A DNA stretch of 64,000 bases from CAXBID01 sp963815305 (GCA_963815305.1 CAWFFW010000001.1:1612001-1676000), one strand, 5' to 3'; shown: positions 1-8,622, counted from the stretch's first letter. Notes: generated from the letters alone by a model not told the origin. Translations and numbers: made by a program.

Positions 1-113
1 AGCGAAGGCAATCTTAGTATTCTCCAAGCACTACCGTAGTCGCTCATTTTTTTTATAAATAAACTTTTACAAATATCTATTACGGCATCGTATTGTTTTA
101 AAGTATCTTGCAT
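1..113 (-). CDS. DUF1599 protein, N-terminal part (runs off the window)
   Basis: Only the first 37 codons are present. The reverse complement starts at an ATG (111-113) and contains the motif DYGSAWRILRLPS near residues 25-37, which I recognise as the conserved N-terminal signature of DUF1599 proteins. In Flavobacteriaceae this gene is usually divergent from folP, as it is here. The biochemical function of the family is not established. The frame is open to the window edge. The family call rests on a short motif and on context. Confidence 0.75.
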   Translation of the reverse strand, partial: MQDTLKQYDAVIDICKSLFIKKMSDYGSAWRILRLPS

Positions 114-217
114 AAATAAATTGAATTTTGTGTAAATTTCGCATAAATAATTAAAACCTTCAAGGTTTATGGTTTAAAGTTTTAAACGATGTACCAACAC
201 CATACAAAACTCTATGA

Positions 218-1042
218 ATGACTATTAATTGTAAAGGACAGCTTATTGATTTATCATCACCAAAAGTGATGGGAATTTTAAATATTACACCCGATTCATT
301 TTACGATGGCGGCCATCACAAAAACAAAAAGGCTATACTAACTCATGTTGAACAGATGTTGCAAGAAGGTGCTACTTTTATTGATGTTGGCGCTTATAGT
401 TCACGACCTAATGCAGACCATGTTAGTGTAGATGAAGAGCTAAAACGTATTCTGCCCATGGTTAAGTTAATTTTAAACGAATTTCCTGAAACATTACTTT
501 CCATTGATACATTTAGAAGTAAAATTGCGAAACCATGTATTGAAGCTGGCGCCGCTTTGATAAACGACATTTCTGCTGGAAAGTTAGATGATACCATGAT
601 GCAAACTATTGCTGATTTACATGTTCCTTATATTATGATGCATATGCGAGGTACGCCAAAAAACATGCAAAAGCTTACAGATTATGACCACTTACTAAAA
701 GATATTCTGTTTTATTTTTCTGAAAGAATTGCTAAAGCTAGAGCATTAGGGATTATAGATATCATTATTGACCCTGGATTTGGATTTGCTAAAACTATCA
801 ATCAAAATTATGAACTTTTAAATACATTAGAACTTTTTAAAATGATTGAAAAACCTTTACTCGTTGGGGTTTCAAGAAAGTCGATGATATATAAAACTTT
901 AGAAACCTCAGCGAAGGATGCGTTAAACGGAACTACAGTTTTAAACACAGTGGCCTTACAAAAAGGGGCTTCTATTTTGCGAGTTCATGATGTTAAAGAA
1001 GCTGTAGAATGTGTGAAATTAGTAGAGTCGTTAAGTTGTTAG
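218..1042 (+). CDS. folP: Dihydropteroate synthase
   Basis: Condenses 6-hydroxymethyl-7,8-dihydropterin diphosphate with p-aminobenzoate to give dihydropteroate in folate synthesis; cytoplasmic TIM barrel. The 274 residues match the usual family length. The N-terminal motif VMGILNITPDSFYDGG lies at about residues 17-32, followed by DVGAYSSRP, SIDTFRSK, LINDISAGK, DPGFGFAKT and the C-terminal VGVSRKS. The ATG at 218 sits just before the conserved strand, so no long extension is plausible. The next gene, a lipoprotein, begins 5 bp after the stop, so the two are probably co-transcribed. No lesion is visible. Confidence 0.96.
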   Translation: MTINCKGQLIDLSSPKVMGILNITPDSFYDGGHHKNKKAILTHVEQMLQEGATFIDVGAYSSRPNADHVSVDEELKRILPMVKLILNEFPETLLSIDTFRSKIAKPCIEAGAALINDISAGKLDDTMMQTIADLHVPYIMMHMRGTPKNMQKLTDYDHLLKDILFYFSERIAKARALGIIDIIIDPGFGFAKTINQNYELLNTLELFKMIEKPLLVGVSRKSMIYKTLETSAKDALNGTTVLNTVALQKGASILRVHDVKEAVECVKLVESLSC

Positions 1043-1047
1043 AATCT

Positions 1048-1731
1048 ATGAAAAGCCTCGCATTTATTACAATTATATTATTTTTAGTTTCTTGCGGAAA
1101 CGAAAAAATAATTCAACTTCCCGAAATAAATCATTCGAATATTACAGAGATTAACGATGTATCAGCAGCTTATTTGTTTTATAACGAAACCGAAAAGGAT
1201 AGCGTAGAACTTAATAGACAAAACTTAATTAGCACCACTAATTGGTTAGTGAATGTAGATAAACGCTTAACTTTAAAACAAATCATTCCACACATTAAAT
1301 TTCTTCAAGAAAAAAAGTCAAATTCAAGTCATAAAAATAAAAAAGCTAAAAACTATTTTACCTGTAATGATACGAGTAGAAAAAACTTAGGGTTTGTTGA
1401 GTTTACGAATGTTGCTTATAAAGAAGAAAGACATGCTATCAATTATAGTGAGGTCTCAACTTTAAAACATCTTAAAAATCAAATATCAATAAATTTCAAT
1501 CCAGGAAAAGTAACTATGGTTTTTAATATAAACCAAGAAGAGTTATCGATTAAAATTAGTGACAATGATTTGGCGGAAGAATTAAAAAAAATTGATTTTA
1601 ATGAAAATATGATTTATCTCAATTTCGATTCACGTTTGAATTTTCAAGATTATATAAAGTATAAATCCATAGTATCTGAAACAAATTTAAAACATGCTGA
1701 AATATCAAATGAAGAGTTTATCAATAATTAA
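1048..1731 (+). CDS. Small predicted lipoprotein, function unknown
   Basis: A 227-residue protein with a lipoprotein signal peptide: MKSLAFITIILFLVSCG has a hydrophobic core and a lipobox (LVSC) at about residues 12-15. The ATG at 1048 is preferred over the in-frame ATG at 1009 because the latter would put a charged stretch before the signal peptide and overlap folP. The mature part is polar, lysine- and asparagine-rich, with no motif I recognise. It starts 5 bp after folP and is followed 35 bp later by cdaA, so it probably belongs to the same transcript. Location, by inference, is the periplasmic face of a membrane. Confidence 0.75.
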   Translation: MKSLAFITIILFLVSCGNEKIIQLPEINHSNITEINDVSAAYLFYNETEKDSVELNRQNLISTTNWLVNVDKRLTLKQIIPHIKFLQEKKSNSSHKNKKAKNYFTCNDTSRKNLGFVEFTNVAYKEERHAINYSEVSTLKHLKNQISINFNPGKVTMVFNINQEELSIKISDNDLAEELKKIDFNENMIYLNFDSRLNFQDYIKYKSIVSETNLKHAEISNEEFINN

Positions 1732-1766
1732 CCCTTTTTTACTAAATTTACAAAAACCAACTGCCT

Positions 1767-2552
1767 TTGGATTTTTTTAATGACATTTTTAATTTCGAGT
1801 TAATTGATTATGTAGATGTTGTTCTTGTAGCACTACTACTCTATTACATTTACAAACTTGTAAAAGGCACCGTAGCTATAAACATTTTTATAGGTATTAT
1901 TATTATTTATCTTGCTTGGAAACTTACTGGCTTTCTTGAAATGGAATTGCTTACAAGTATTTTTGGCGGTTTTATTAAGGTAGGTATTATTGCCCTCATT
2001 GTTGTGTTTCAACCTGAAATCCGAAAGTTTTTGTTAATGGTTGGTTCTACAAACTTTAATAGGCGACGTAAATTTTTAAGACAATTCAGCTTTCTAAAAA
2101 CCGAAACTAGTGACGAAACCGATATCGATGCAGTAATTTCGGCATGTAATAAAATGTCGATGTCTAAAACAGGTGCGCTTATAGTTTTTGAACGTAATAA
2201 TAACCTTGATTTTTTGGCGTCTTCAGGAGACGAAATGAATATAAAAGTAACACAACCCATCATAGAAAGTATCTTTTTTAAAAATAGTCCGTTACATGAT
2301 GGAGCCATCATTGTTAGTAATAATATTGTAAAAGCAACCCGGGTTATACTTCCCGTAAATAACGAAAAAAACATTCCACAACGTTTTGGCTTGAGGCATA
2401 GGGCAGCTATCGGTATTACTGAAAAAACAGATGCTCTGGCTTTAGCTGTAAGTGAAGAAACGGGGCATATTTCCTATTTTAAAGATGGCGAATTTGTTGT
2501 ATTTGAAGATAGTACAGAATTAAATACCATCATTAAGAAAGATCTGAATTAA
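1767..2552 (+). CDS. cdaA: Diadenylate cyclase (CdaA/DacA type), TTG start
   Basis: Makes the second messenger c-di-AMP from two ATP. Three N-terminal membrane segments (about residues 14-33, 37-56 and 62-82) precede a cytoplasmic DAC domain with the two signature motifs, DGA at residues 178-180 (HDGAIIV) and RHR at 210-212 (LRHRAAIG), then SEETG. The 261-residue length is typical for CdaA. The start is TTG at 1767, giving MDFFND, because no ATG lies between the upstream stop and the first membrane helix. The stop overlaps the next ATG by one base (TAATG), so translation of the DUF3667 gene is probably coupled. No CdaR/YbbR-like gene is adjacent. Confidence 0.93.
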   Translation: MDFFNDIFNFELIDYVDVVLVALLLYYIYKLVKGTVAINIFIGIIIIYLAWKLTGFLEMELLTSIFGGFIKVGIIALIVVFQPEIRKFLLMVGSTNFNRRRKFLRQFSFLKTETSDETDIDAVISACNKMSMSKTGALIVFERNNNLDFLASSGDEMNIKVTQPIIESIFFKNSPLHDGAIIVSNNIVKATRVILPVNNEKNIPQRFGLRHRAAIGITEKTDALALAVSEETGHISYFKDGEFVVFEDSTELNTIIKKDLN

Positions 2553-3334
2553 TGTATTGTAAAAATTGTGATAATACTTTAAGAACTGATTATAGGTACT
2601 GTCCTGATTGTGGTGCCATAGTAGTTAAGAAAAGAATAACAAATAAAAGTTTATTTCATGATGTTTTAGAACGGTATTTTAATTTAGATAATACGCTTTT
2701 AAAAACTTTGTGGCATATGATAATTAAGCCAGAAGACGTTTGTGGCGGTTATATATTAGGTGTAAGAAAAAAATACCTAAATCCCGTAAGTATGTTGGCA
2801 ATCGCATTAACATTATCTGGATTTATTCTTTTCTTAATGAAAAAATTAGCATGGAGCAGTATTGATTTTTCTAAAATAAGTTATGCAAAAACCAGTTCTA
2901 GTGGTGCTGGGACAGAAAAAATTATGGCTTCAACTATGGAATATAGTTCGCTGCTTTTTCTATTTTATATCCCAATTTTAGCCTTTGCAAGCTATTTATT
3001 TTTCAATAAGAAAAATTACAATTTTGCAGAACATAGTGTTACCGCTATATATGCTCTAACCAGCTTTGGTATTTTTTCAGCAGCCTATGCAATACTCTCA
3101 CTACTAATAAGTCCACAATTTTATATGGATACAGCACTCATTTACTCATTACTTATGGTGCTTTTCTGTGTTTATGTAGCTTATAGAAATTCTATGAATA
3201 ACCAGAAATCGTTATTTTGGAGAATACCTATGTTTTTATTAGTATTTTTAATGGGTTATGTGTTTATTTCAATAACCACTGTGGCTATTTTATTTATTAC
3301 GGGCGAAATATCGATTCAAGATTTTGCAACGTAG
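2552..3334 (+). CDS. DUF3667-like membrane protein with N-terminal zinc ribbon
   Basis: A 260-residue protein starting with a zinc ribbon (C3xxC6 and C17xxC20) followed by a juxtamembrane segment and about five hydrophobic segments between residues 75 and 255. This is the architecture of DUF3667/YckC-like small membrane proteins common in Bacteroidota, whose function is unknown. The ATG overlaps the cdaA stop, so the protein is made with the diadenylate cyclase; that is suggestive of a shared membrane role, but nothing in the sequence proves it. It is convergent with the ABC exporter gene, whose stop is only 12 bp away. Confidence 0.75.
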   Translation: MYCKNCDNTLRTDYRYCPDCGAIVVKKRITNKSLFHDVLERYFNLDNTLLKTLWHMIIKPEDVCGGYILGVRKKYLNPVSMLAIALTLSGFILFLMKKLAWSSIDFSKISYAKTSSSGAGTEKIMASTMEYSSLLFLFYIPILAFASYLFFNKKNYNFAEHSVTAIYALTSFGIFSAAYAILSLLISPQFYMDTALIYSLLMVLFCVYVAYRNSMNNQKSLFWRIPMFLLVFLMGYVFISITTVAILFITGEISIQDFAT

Positions 3335-3346
3335 AATTAAAATTAA

Positions 3347-5113
3347 TTAAGCAACCCCCTCCTGTAAAAACTGTACTTCATATAAATTTCTATAATAGCC
3401 ATTCTCCTTTTTGAGAAGTTCATCATGTGTGCCTCTTTCTACAATTTCACCAGCATCCATCACAATAATTTTATCTGCTTTTTTTACAGTAGCAAGTCTG
3501 TGGGCAATAACAATAGAGGTTCTTCCTTTGGTTATTTTATCGGTAGCATTTTGAATAAGTTGTTCTGAATATGAATCAACAGAAGATGTCGCCTCATCCA
3601 ATACCAAAATGCTTGGATTTGTAACATAAGCTCTTAAAAACGAGATGAGTTGTCGTTGACCAGAAGATAACATGACACCACGTTCTTTAACGTTGTAATG
3701 ATACCCATTAGGTAAACTAGTTATAAAATCGTGAATACCAATATCCTTGGCTGCTTGCACAACAACGTCTTCAGTAATTTCTGGATGATTTAAAGTTATA
3801 TTGCTTAAAATAGTATCTGCAAACAAAAATACATCCTGTAATACTACTGCTATTTGCGTTCTTAAAGATTCTAAAGTTACATCTTTTATATCAAAACCAT
3901 CAATGGAAATAATACCTTTATCTATTTCGTAAAAACGATTCAATAAATTTATTATGGTCGATTTTCCAGCTCCTGTTGCACCAACTATAGCAACAGTTTC
4001 ACCTTGGTTTACTTCAAAAGAAATCCCTTTTAAGACCTTTTCATCTTCAACATAACTAAAATAAACGTTGTTAAATTTAATTTCGCCTTTAAAATGTTCT
4101 GCAACATAAGTTCCCGTATTATCTATTTGAGATGTGGTATCAATAACTTTAAATACACGGGTTGCAGCTACCATTCCCATTTGTAGTGTATTAAATTTAT
4201 CAGCTATTTGTCTTAAAGGTCTAAAAAGCATCGGGATATACATTATAAATGCAATTAAAACACCTTGCGTAACAACACCATCTAAAACAACACTTAAGCC
4301 ACCATACCAAGCTACTAAACCTATGGCTATAGATGACGATAAATCTGCTATGGGAAAAAATATAGAGTTATACCAAACCGTTTTCAACCATGCCTTTTTA
4401 TGACGTTCGTTTATAGCTTTAAATTTCTCAGATTCTATTTTTTCCCTAGCGAATAATTGTAATATTTTCATACCTGTTAATCGCTCTTGTACAAATGAAT
4501 TTAAATTAGATACTTCGTTACGCACTTCTTCAAAAGCCTTTTTCATATATTTTTGAAAGATTCTTGTAGCATATAAAAGCAAAGGCAACATAATAAGTAC
4601 CATTAAACTCAATTTAATATCGGTAAAAGCCATAAAGCCGAACACGACTATCATGGTTAAAACATCTCTAATAATCATGAATAAACCTTGACCAAAAATA
4701 TCAGCTATCCGCTCCATATCAGTTACTGCCCTAGTAATTAAAACACCAACCGATGAATTATCGTAATACTTCATTTTAAAGCGAAGTAAGTGGTTAAATA
4801 GTTTTACACGAACATCCATTACTAAGTTTTGTCCTAACCAAGCCGCATAAAAAATAAAGAGTAATTGAAAAACAGTTTGTAAAATTAAAACGCCCAGCAT
4901 TAAAAGTATATAATACAAAAAGTCTTCAGATGCTTTATTAGACACGCTTTCATCAATAGCATATCGTGTAATATGTGGGGTTATTGCAGACAATACGGCT
5001 AACAAAACAACCAATACTATGAGTCCAAAAAACACACGTTTATATGGCTTTATATATTCAAAAAGACGCTTGAATAAATCAATGTCAAATATATTTTCCT
5101 TTTTTTTCGTCAT
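3347..5113 (-). CDS. ABC exporter half-transporter (permease-ATPase fusion)
   Basis: A 588-residue type I ABC exporter of the MsbA/BmrA-like group. A six-helix transmembrane domain covers about residues 20-330 and the ATPase domain about 350-580, with Walker A GATGAGKST (about 379-387), signature LSSGQRQ (about 482-488), Walker B ILVLDEATSSVD (about 502-513) and the H-loop IVIAHRL. It probably homodimerises in the inner membrane. The substrate cannot be read from the sequence; lipid or drug export is typical of the family. The ATG directly follows the truA stop (no gap), so the genes form one operon. Equally plausible as a multidrug or a lipid A/lipid flippase. Confidence 0.92.
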   Translation of the reverse strand: MTKKKENIFDIDLFKRLFEYIKPYKRVFFGLIVLVVLLAVLSAITPHITRYAIDESVSNKASEDFLYYILLMLGVLILQTVFQLLFIFYAAWLGQNLVMDVRVKLFNHLLRFKMKYYDNSSVGVLITRAVTDMERIADIFGQGLFMIIRDVLTMIVVFGFMAFTDIKLSLMVLIMLPLLLYATRIFQKYMKKAFEEVRNEVSNLNSFVQERLTGMKILQLFAREKIESEKFKAINERHKKAWLKTVWYNSIFFPIADLSSSIAIGLVAWYGGLSVVLDGVVTQGVLIAFIMYIPMLFRPLRQIADKFNTLQMGMVAATRVFKVIDTTSQIDNTGTYVAEHFKGEIKFNNVYFSYVEDEKVLKGISFEVNQGETVAIVGATGAGKSTIINLLNRFYEIDKGIISIDGFDIKDVTLESLRTQIAVVLQDVFLFADTILSNITLNHPEITEDVVVQAAKDIGIHDFITSLPNGYHYNVKERGVMLSSGQRQLISFLRAYVTNPSILVLDEATSSVDSYSEQLIQNATDKITKGRTSIVIAHRLATVKKADKIIVMDAGEIVERGTHDELLKKENGYYRNLYEVQFLQEGVA

Positions 5114-5857
5114 TTATAATTTTATATCATTAGGGTAATCAACTGCAATTAAATACAAAGCATGAGCTGGTACTGAAAATCCGGCCTCACTCCTATCTTT
5201 AGAATTTATTATGCCATATAAATCATCAACCATAATTTTTCCTAAACCAATATTAATTAGCGTTCCTACAATGGCTCTTACCATATTTCGTAAAAAACGA
5301 TCTGCTTTAATGGTGAATTGCAACTCGTTATTCACCAAAACCCACTCCGCTTTTGTTATAACACAATGATACGTTTTTACATTGGTATTGCTTTTTGAAA
5401 AGCATTGAAAATCTTTATACTGAAATAAAATTTTAGTCGCGTCTTGCATTTTTTTTATATCCAAATTTTGTCTCACATAAAAACTTTCATCACTAGTAAA
5501 TGCATCCTTTTTTAATGACACTCTGTACAAATAAGTTCTACTAATCGCATTAAAACGGGCATTAGCTTGATCCTTTACTTTAAAAACCTCATGAACAACA
5601 ATGTCGCTAGGTAAAAAAGAATTGAGTTTAAAAACCAAATCTGTGTTATGTAAATCATTTTTATAATCAAAATGAGCAAACATTTGTTTGGCGTGCACGC
5701 CAGTATCTGTTCGTCCCGCACCCATGGTAGAAATAGGTGTTTTTAATAATGCTGATAGTGCTTTTTCTATAACTTCTTGAACCGTTATGGCGTTGGGCTG
5801 TTTTTGCCACCCATGATAAGCACTACCATTATAAGAAAATTCTAAAAAATATCGCAA
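5114..5857 (-). CDS. truA: tRNA pseudouridine(38-40) synthase TruA, TTG start
   Basis: Converts uridines 38-40 of the tRNA anticodon stem to pseudouridine. The 247-residue length and motifs fit: YNGSAYHGWQKQ near the N terminus and GAGRTDTGVHA with the catalytic aspartate at D51, later FLRNMVR. The start codon is TTG at 5857-5855 (MRYFLEFSYNG), because no ATG lies in frame between the promoter and the conserved first strand. A good -7 box (TATCTTTG, minus strand 5891-5884) lies about 27 nt upstream of the start. It is followed without gap by the ABC exporter gene. Confidence 0.95.
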   Translation of the reverse strand: MRYFLEFSYNGSAYHGWQKQPNAITVQEVIEKALSALLKTPISTMGAGRTDTGVHAKQMFAHFDYKNDLHNTDLVFKLNSFLPSDIVVHEVFKVKDQANARFNAISRTYLYRVSLKKDAFTSDESFYVRQNLDIKKMQDATKILFQYKDFQCFSKSNTNVKTYHCVITKAEWVLVNNELQFTIKADRFLRNMVRAIVGTLINIGLGKIMVDDLYGIINSKDRSEAGFSVPAHALYLIAVDYPNDIKL

Positions 5858-5883
5858 TTTGTTTTAATACTTTTGTGAAACAA

Positions 5884-5913
5884 CAAAGATAGATAGATTT
5901 GAGTTTCCTGTAA
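5884..5913 (-). promoter_or_regulatory. Predicted promoter of truA
   Basis: On the minus strand, TATCTTTG occupies 5891-5884 and matches the Bacteroidetes -7 consensus TAnnTTTG. A TTA lies exactly 19 nt upstream (5913-5911), close to the TTG -33 box. Transcription would start near 5877, about 20 nt before the TTG start codon of truA. Confidence 0.7.
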
Positions 5914-5949
5914 AGCACCTAATCTTAATTATATATTAAAAGATTTTTA

Positions 5950-6100
5950 GGGCGTTCCCCAAAGGTCGGGCTTTCCGCTATATCTTTTTAAAAACGTCAT
6001 TCCGAGAACAAAGGACGTGGCAATTTGTAAATCCCAGTTTCCAAACATAATTGATAGTTTACCATATTTTAAAAAAGGATGCCACTGCTATCCCTAACGC
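5950..6100 (-). repeat. Structured intergenic repeat, copy a
   Basis: Minus-strand copy of a repeat found four times in this window. The left arm reads GCGTTAGGGATAGCAGTGGC then ATCCTTTTT, the right arm AAAAAGATATAGCGGAAAGC then CCGACC and AACGCCC. GCGTT of the left end can pair with AACGC of the right end. Between the arms is a variable insert of about 70 nt, containing a second common flavobacterial intergenic motif (GGAATGACG). It fills most of the 332-bp gap between truA and the next gene. Function unknown; possibly a transcribed structured RNA or a miniature mobile element. Confidence 0.7.
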
Positions 6101-6189
6101 ATGTATTTACATGCTATTGTTTTCAAATAGAAAGATGGTTTTTTTTTTGAAATGGTATGATAAATGTATTTGTTATTTGCAATTGAATT

Positions 6190-7245
6190 TTAAGATTTTA
6201 TAACAGGAACTAATATAAATAAGGATTCAAAAAAATTATATATAGAATACAAGATAGAGATAATAAATAGCCAATTTAACATTTTGTCAATTTTTAATTC
6301 CGTTTCATATTTACTAGGAGGAATAGAAATTAATTGAAATTTAGAATCACTTAAAAAAAGTTCTTCCTCTCGAAGTGAGGCAATTCTTTGGGTTACATAA
6401 AATCTTCCAATTGTATAAAATATTAAAATTAGAGTTAATGTAAAGAAAAACATACCACTAAAACCATCTTCATTATTAAAGAAGATTACTTTCCACAATG
6501 GAACTTCATTGATCATTTTCAATTTATAATTTAATGATGAAAGCAAAAGTAATATTGCAGCCTTTGTAATTATAGGAAGAAAGAATATAATTGTTAGAAC
6601 TAATATTATATATAATTGCATTCCAGAATATTTTTTTCTCAACCTAGACCAATTGTCAATTAATGTTGAATTGGATAAATCAATTGATGATTTATCCGCA
6701 CATTTAGAGGATAAGAAATACGGATTTATTTTACTAGAATTAAATACAACATTTTTACAATCGGCATTACGAATTATTTCTTTATCCCATAAGGATACAA
6801 ATCCTATCTTTTTAATCGAAAAAAAGCAATTATTTAGATATAATTTTTCGCATTTACCTTGAATATCAAAATCATAAATATCTAAATCATCAAATTGAAT
6901 TGAATCGGATTCAGAAAAATCTTTAAAACCAAATATAGCAGTTTTATTAATTTTAATTGAAGAAAAACCACCTCCAATTGCCAGATTAGTAACTAAAGTT
7001 GAGGAAATAAGTTTTAAAGTTTTTCTGTAAATAAAATCGTCCATAGATAAAGTAGCACCATAAAATGTGCAGTCTTCTAATGAGCATCCTGTCAATTCGA
7101 CTTTTAATTTAGGCTTAATTAGAAATGTGCAATTTTTGAAATTAGCTCCACTTCTTAAAAAATCCCCTTCAATAGTTATTTGAAGGCTTTCAAATTCAGT
7201 TCGATTTTCCTGAAAAATTTTATCATTTGAATTAATTTCTTTCAT
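6190..7245 (-). CDS. Pentapeptide-like membrane protein, function unknown
   Basis: 351 residues. The N-terminal half (about 25-185) has the rhythm of irregular pentapeptide repeats, with ANFKNCTF, LEDCTFYGATL, LYLNNCFF and IDLSNSTL. The C-terminal half carries three or four strong hydrophobic segments (about 205-238, 262-285 and 318-348). The start at 7245 (MKEINSN) is chosen over the in-frame ATG at 7290 because a promoter -7 box lies inside the longer version. Neighbours are a repeat element and the phosphoesterase gene, which give no functional hint. Similar pentapeptide plus membrane proteins occur in accessory regions, but no role is assigned here. Confidence 0.6.
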   Translation of the reverse strand: MKEINSNDKIFQENRTEFESLQITIEGDFLRSGANFKNCTFLIKPKLKVELTGCSLEDCTFYGATLSMDDFIYRKTLKLISSTLVTNLAIGGGFSSIKINKTAIFGFKDFSESDSIQFDDLDIYDFDIQGKCEKLYLNNCFFSIKKIGFVSLWDKEIIRNADCKNVVFNSSKINPYFLSSKCADKSSIDLSNSTLIDNWSRLRKKYSGMQLYIILVLTIIFFLPIITKAAILLLLSSLNYKLKMINEVPLWKVIFFNNEDGFSGMFFFTLTLILIFYTIGRFYVTQRIASLREEELFLSDSKFQLISIPPSKYETELKIDKMLNWLFIISILYSIYNFFESLFILVPVIKS

Positions 7246-7263
7246 TAGCAAAAATTTTATGGT

Positions 7264-7340
7264 CAATACAAAGATAAAGATCTGTTTCAATGAACTTTGT
7301 TACATGTTAAACGAAATTCGACATTTTTTCTGACAAAATC
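7264..7340 (-). promoter_or_regulatory. Promoter module B (operator-like inverted repeat plus -7 box)
   Basis: On the minus strand a -7 box TATCTTTG lies at 7276-7269, about 24 nt before the ATG at 7245. Overlapping its first base is an imperfect inverted repeat, AAAGTTC (7298-7292), nine nucleotides, then GATCTTT (7282-7276). The whole stretch, including an upstream TTTCGTTTAACA, resembles the module in front of the leucine-rich-repeat gene at 30034. The same spacing at two loci suggests binding by one regulator. Confidence 0.6.
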
Positions 7341-7418
7341 TAAAATGCTAATTACATGTTTGAAACAGATTAAAACTATTATCTATAACTTTACCAATAT
7401 AAATTACAGTTATAATTA

Positions 7419-7916
7419 ATGACTAAAATATTACTGCTTTCTGATACCCATAGTTATATTGACAATGACATTTTAAAATATGTAAAACAAGCTGATGAAG
7501 TTTGGCATGCAGGTGATATTGGTGATTTAAAAGTAACGGATGCCATTAAAAAACTAAAACCCTTACGTGGGGTTTATGGTAATATTGATGATGCTAAAAT
7601 TAGGTTAGAATTTCCTGAACACAATCGTTTTATGTGTGAAAATGTTGATGTTTGGATAACGCATATTGGAGGTTACCCTCCAAAATACAACCATAGAGTT
7701 ATTGAAAATATGAAACTAGACCCGCCTAAACTATTTATTTGTGGGCATTCGCATATTTTAAAGGTCATGCCCGACAAGAAATTAAATTTGTTACATATGA
7801 ATTCTGGCGCGGTTGGTAAACATGGATTTCATAAAGCACGAACGATGCTGCGCTTTACCATTGATGGCAGTAAGATTGATAATTTAGAGGTTATTGAGTT
7901 TGATAAACGTTATTGA
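7419..7916 (+). CDS. YfcE/MJ0936-type metallophosphoesterase
   Basis: A 165-residue calcineurin-like phosphoesterase of the small YfcE group, predicted to hydrolyse phosphodiesters with two bound metals. All expected ligands are visible: D9-x-H11 (SDTHS), D33 (HAGDIGD), N55 (VYGNID), H82 (ITHIGG), and H110/H112 (ICGHSH). Length is normal for the group. The ATG at 7419 begins directly before the first beta strand. The gene stands alone; the following gap holds repeat copy b. The physiological substrate is not predictable. Confidence 0.9.
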   Translation: MTKILLLSDTHSYIDNDILKYVKQADEVWHAGDIGDLKVTDAIKKLKPLRGVYGNIDDAKIRLEFPEHNRFMCENVDVWITHIGGYPPKYNHRVIENMKLDPPKLFICGHSHILKVMPDKKLNLLHMNSGAVGKHGFHKARTMLRFTIDGSKIDNLEVIEFDKRY

Positions 7917-7971
7917 AGTTTCCTTTTATTGAAGAAAACATTTTCTATAGCTAGCCTGTTTGCGTTAGGGA

Positions 7972-8111
7972 TTGTAGCGGCATCCTTTTTAAAACTTAGT
8001 TGACTACTAATCATATTTGAATACAGAAATTTATAGATAGCCACGTTCCTCATCCTCATTATGAAGTTTTAAAAAGATATAGCGAAAAGCCCGACCCTTG
8101 TGGTAACGCCC
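7972..8111 (+). repeat. Structured intergenic repeat, copy b
   Basis: The cleanest copy in the window. Left arm GCGTTAGGGATTGTAGCGGC then ATCCTTTTTAAAA; right arm TTTTAAAAAGATATAGCGAA then AAGCCCGACCC and GGTAACGCCC. The outer GCGTTA can pair with TAACGC, and TTTTTAAAA with TTTTAAAAA, so the element could fold into a long hairpin with a variable middle of about 65 nt. It lies between the convergent ends of the phosphoesterase and DUF4293 genes. Related copies lie at 5950-6100, 44649-44747 and 62157-62356. Confidence 0.75.
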
Positions 8112-8121
8112 AAATAAGAAA

Positions 8122-8149
8122 CAAAAAAACCCAAGATTTTCACCTTGGG
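8122..8149 (-). terminator. Rho-independent terminator of the DUF4293 gene
   Basis: On the minus strand CCCAAG (8149-8144) pairs with CTTGGG (8135-8130) around an 8-nt loop and is followed by seven T. It lies about 33 bp after the DUF4293 stop. Confidence 0.75.
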
Positions 8150-8182
8150 CTTTCGCACTAATACTACTAAGATATTAGGTTT

Positions 8183-8593
8183 TTATCGTAATCGATCTAC
8201 AGATTTTACGAGATCCTCATCCTTTTTGATGGCCTTATTGGCTAACGCCAAAAACACGATAGAAACAATAGGAAGAAACATCCCAATACCTTTCTCAGAA
8301 ACCGCCGTTTCTCCAGATAAATTTAGAGATTGATATACAAAAAATCCTAGTAAAAAAAAGTTTAATATGATATTAAGGCGTCCCAACATGAATTGGAACT
8401 TCCTGTTTTTGTATTTAAATATGGATATCATTGATAGTAAAGCTGATGTTAAAAATACTGCAAACACGTATATATCGTCTTTGGCATATATGTTAACATC
8501 CTCTGGTGTTACGTATAATTCGAACACAAATATTAATCCAGAAGATACGCCTGCTGCTATTAAAAGATATATGGTTTGTATGCGTTGTAACAT
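8183..8593 (-). CDS. DUF4293 membrane protein
   Basis: 136 residues starting MLQRIQTIYLLIAA, the characteristic beginning of DUF4293 proteins, with four hydrophobic segments (about residues 6-24, 42-60, 70-87 and 103-120). The start at 8593 is preferred over the ATG at 8617 because a -7 box (TATTTTTG, minus strand 8622-8615) overlaps the longer start and because family members begin with M(I/L)QRIQT. The function is unknown. It is divergent from rho, a pairing I recall as common in Flavobacteriaceae. Confidence 0.85.
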   Translation of the reverse strand: MLQRIQTIYLLIAAGVSSGLIFVFELYVTPEDVNIYAKDDIYVFAVFLTSALLSMISIFKYKNRKFQFMLGRLNIILNFFLLGFFVYQSLNLSGETAVSEKGIGMFLPIVSIVFLALANKAIKKDEDLVKSVDRLR

Positions 8594-8614
8594 AAAATTT
8601 AAAAAATCTAGATA

Positions 8615-8622
8615 CAAAAATA
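8615..8622 (-). promoter_or_regulatory. -7 box of the DUF4293 gene
   Basis: TATTTTTG on the minus strand matches TAnnTTTG. Transcription would start near 8608, about 15 nt before the ATG at 8593. No clear TTG is seen at the usual distance. Confidence 0.5.

Noticed and set aside
7245..7290. Longer start (ATG 7290) for the pentapeptide-like protein, which would look like a signal peptide
   Set aside because: The promoter -7 box lies within this extension, so the extra residues would not be transcribed from it.
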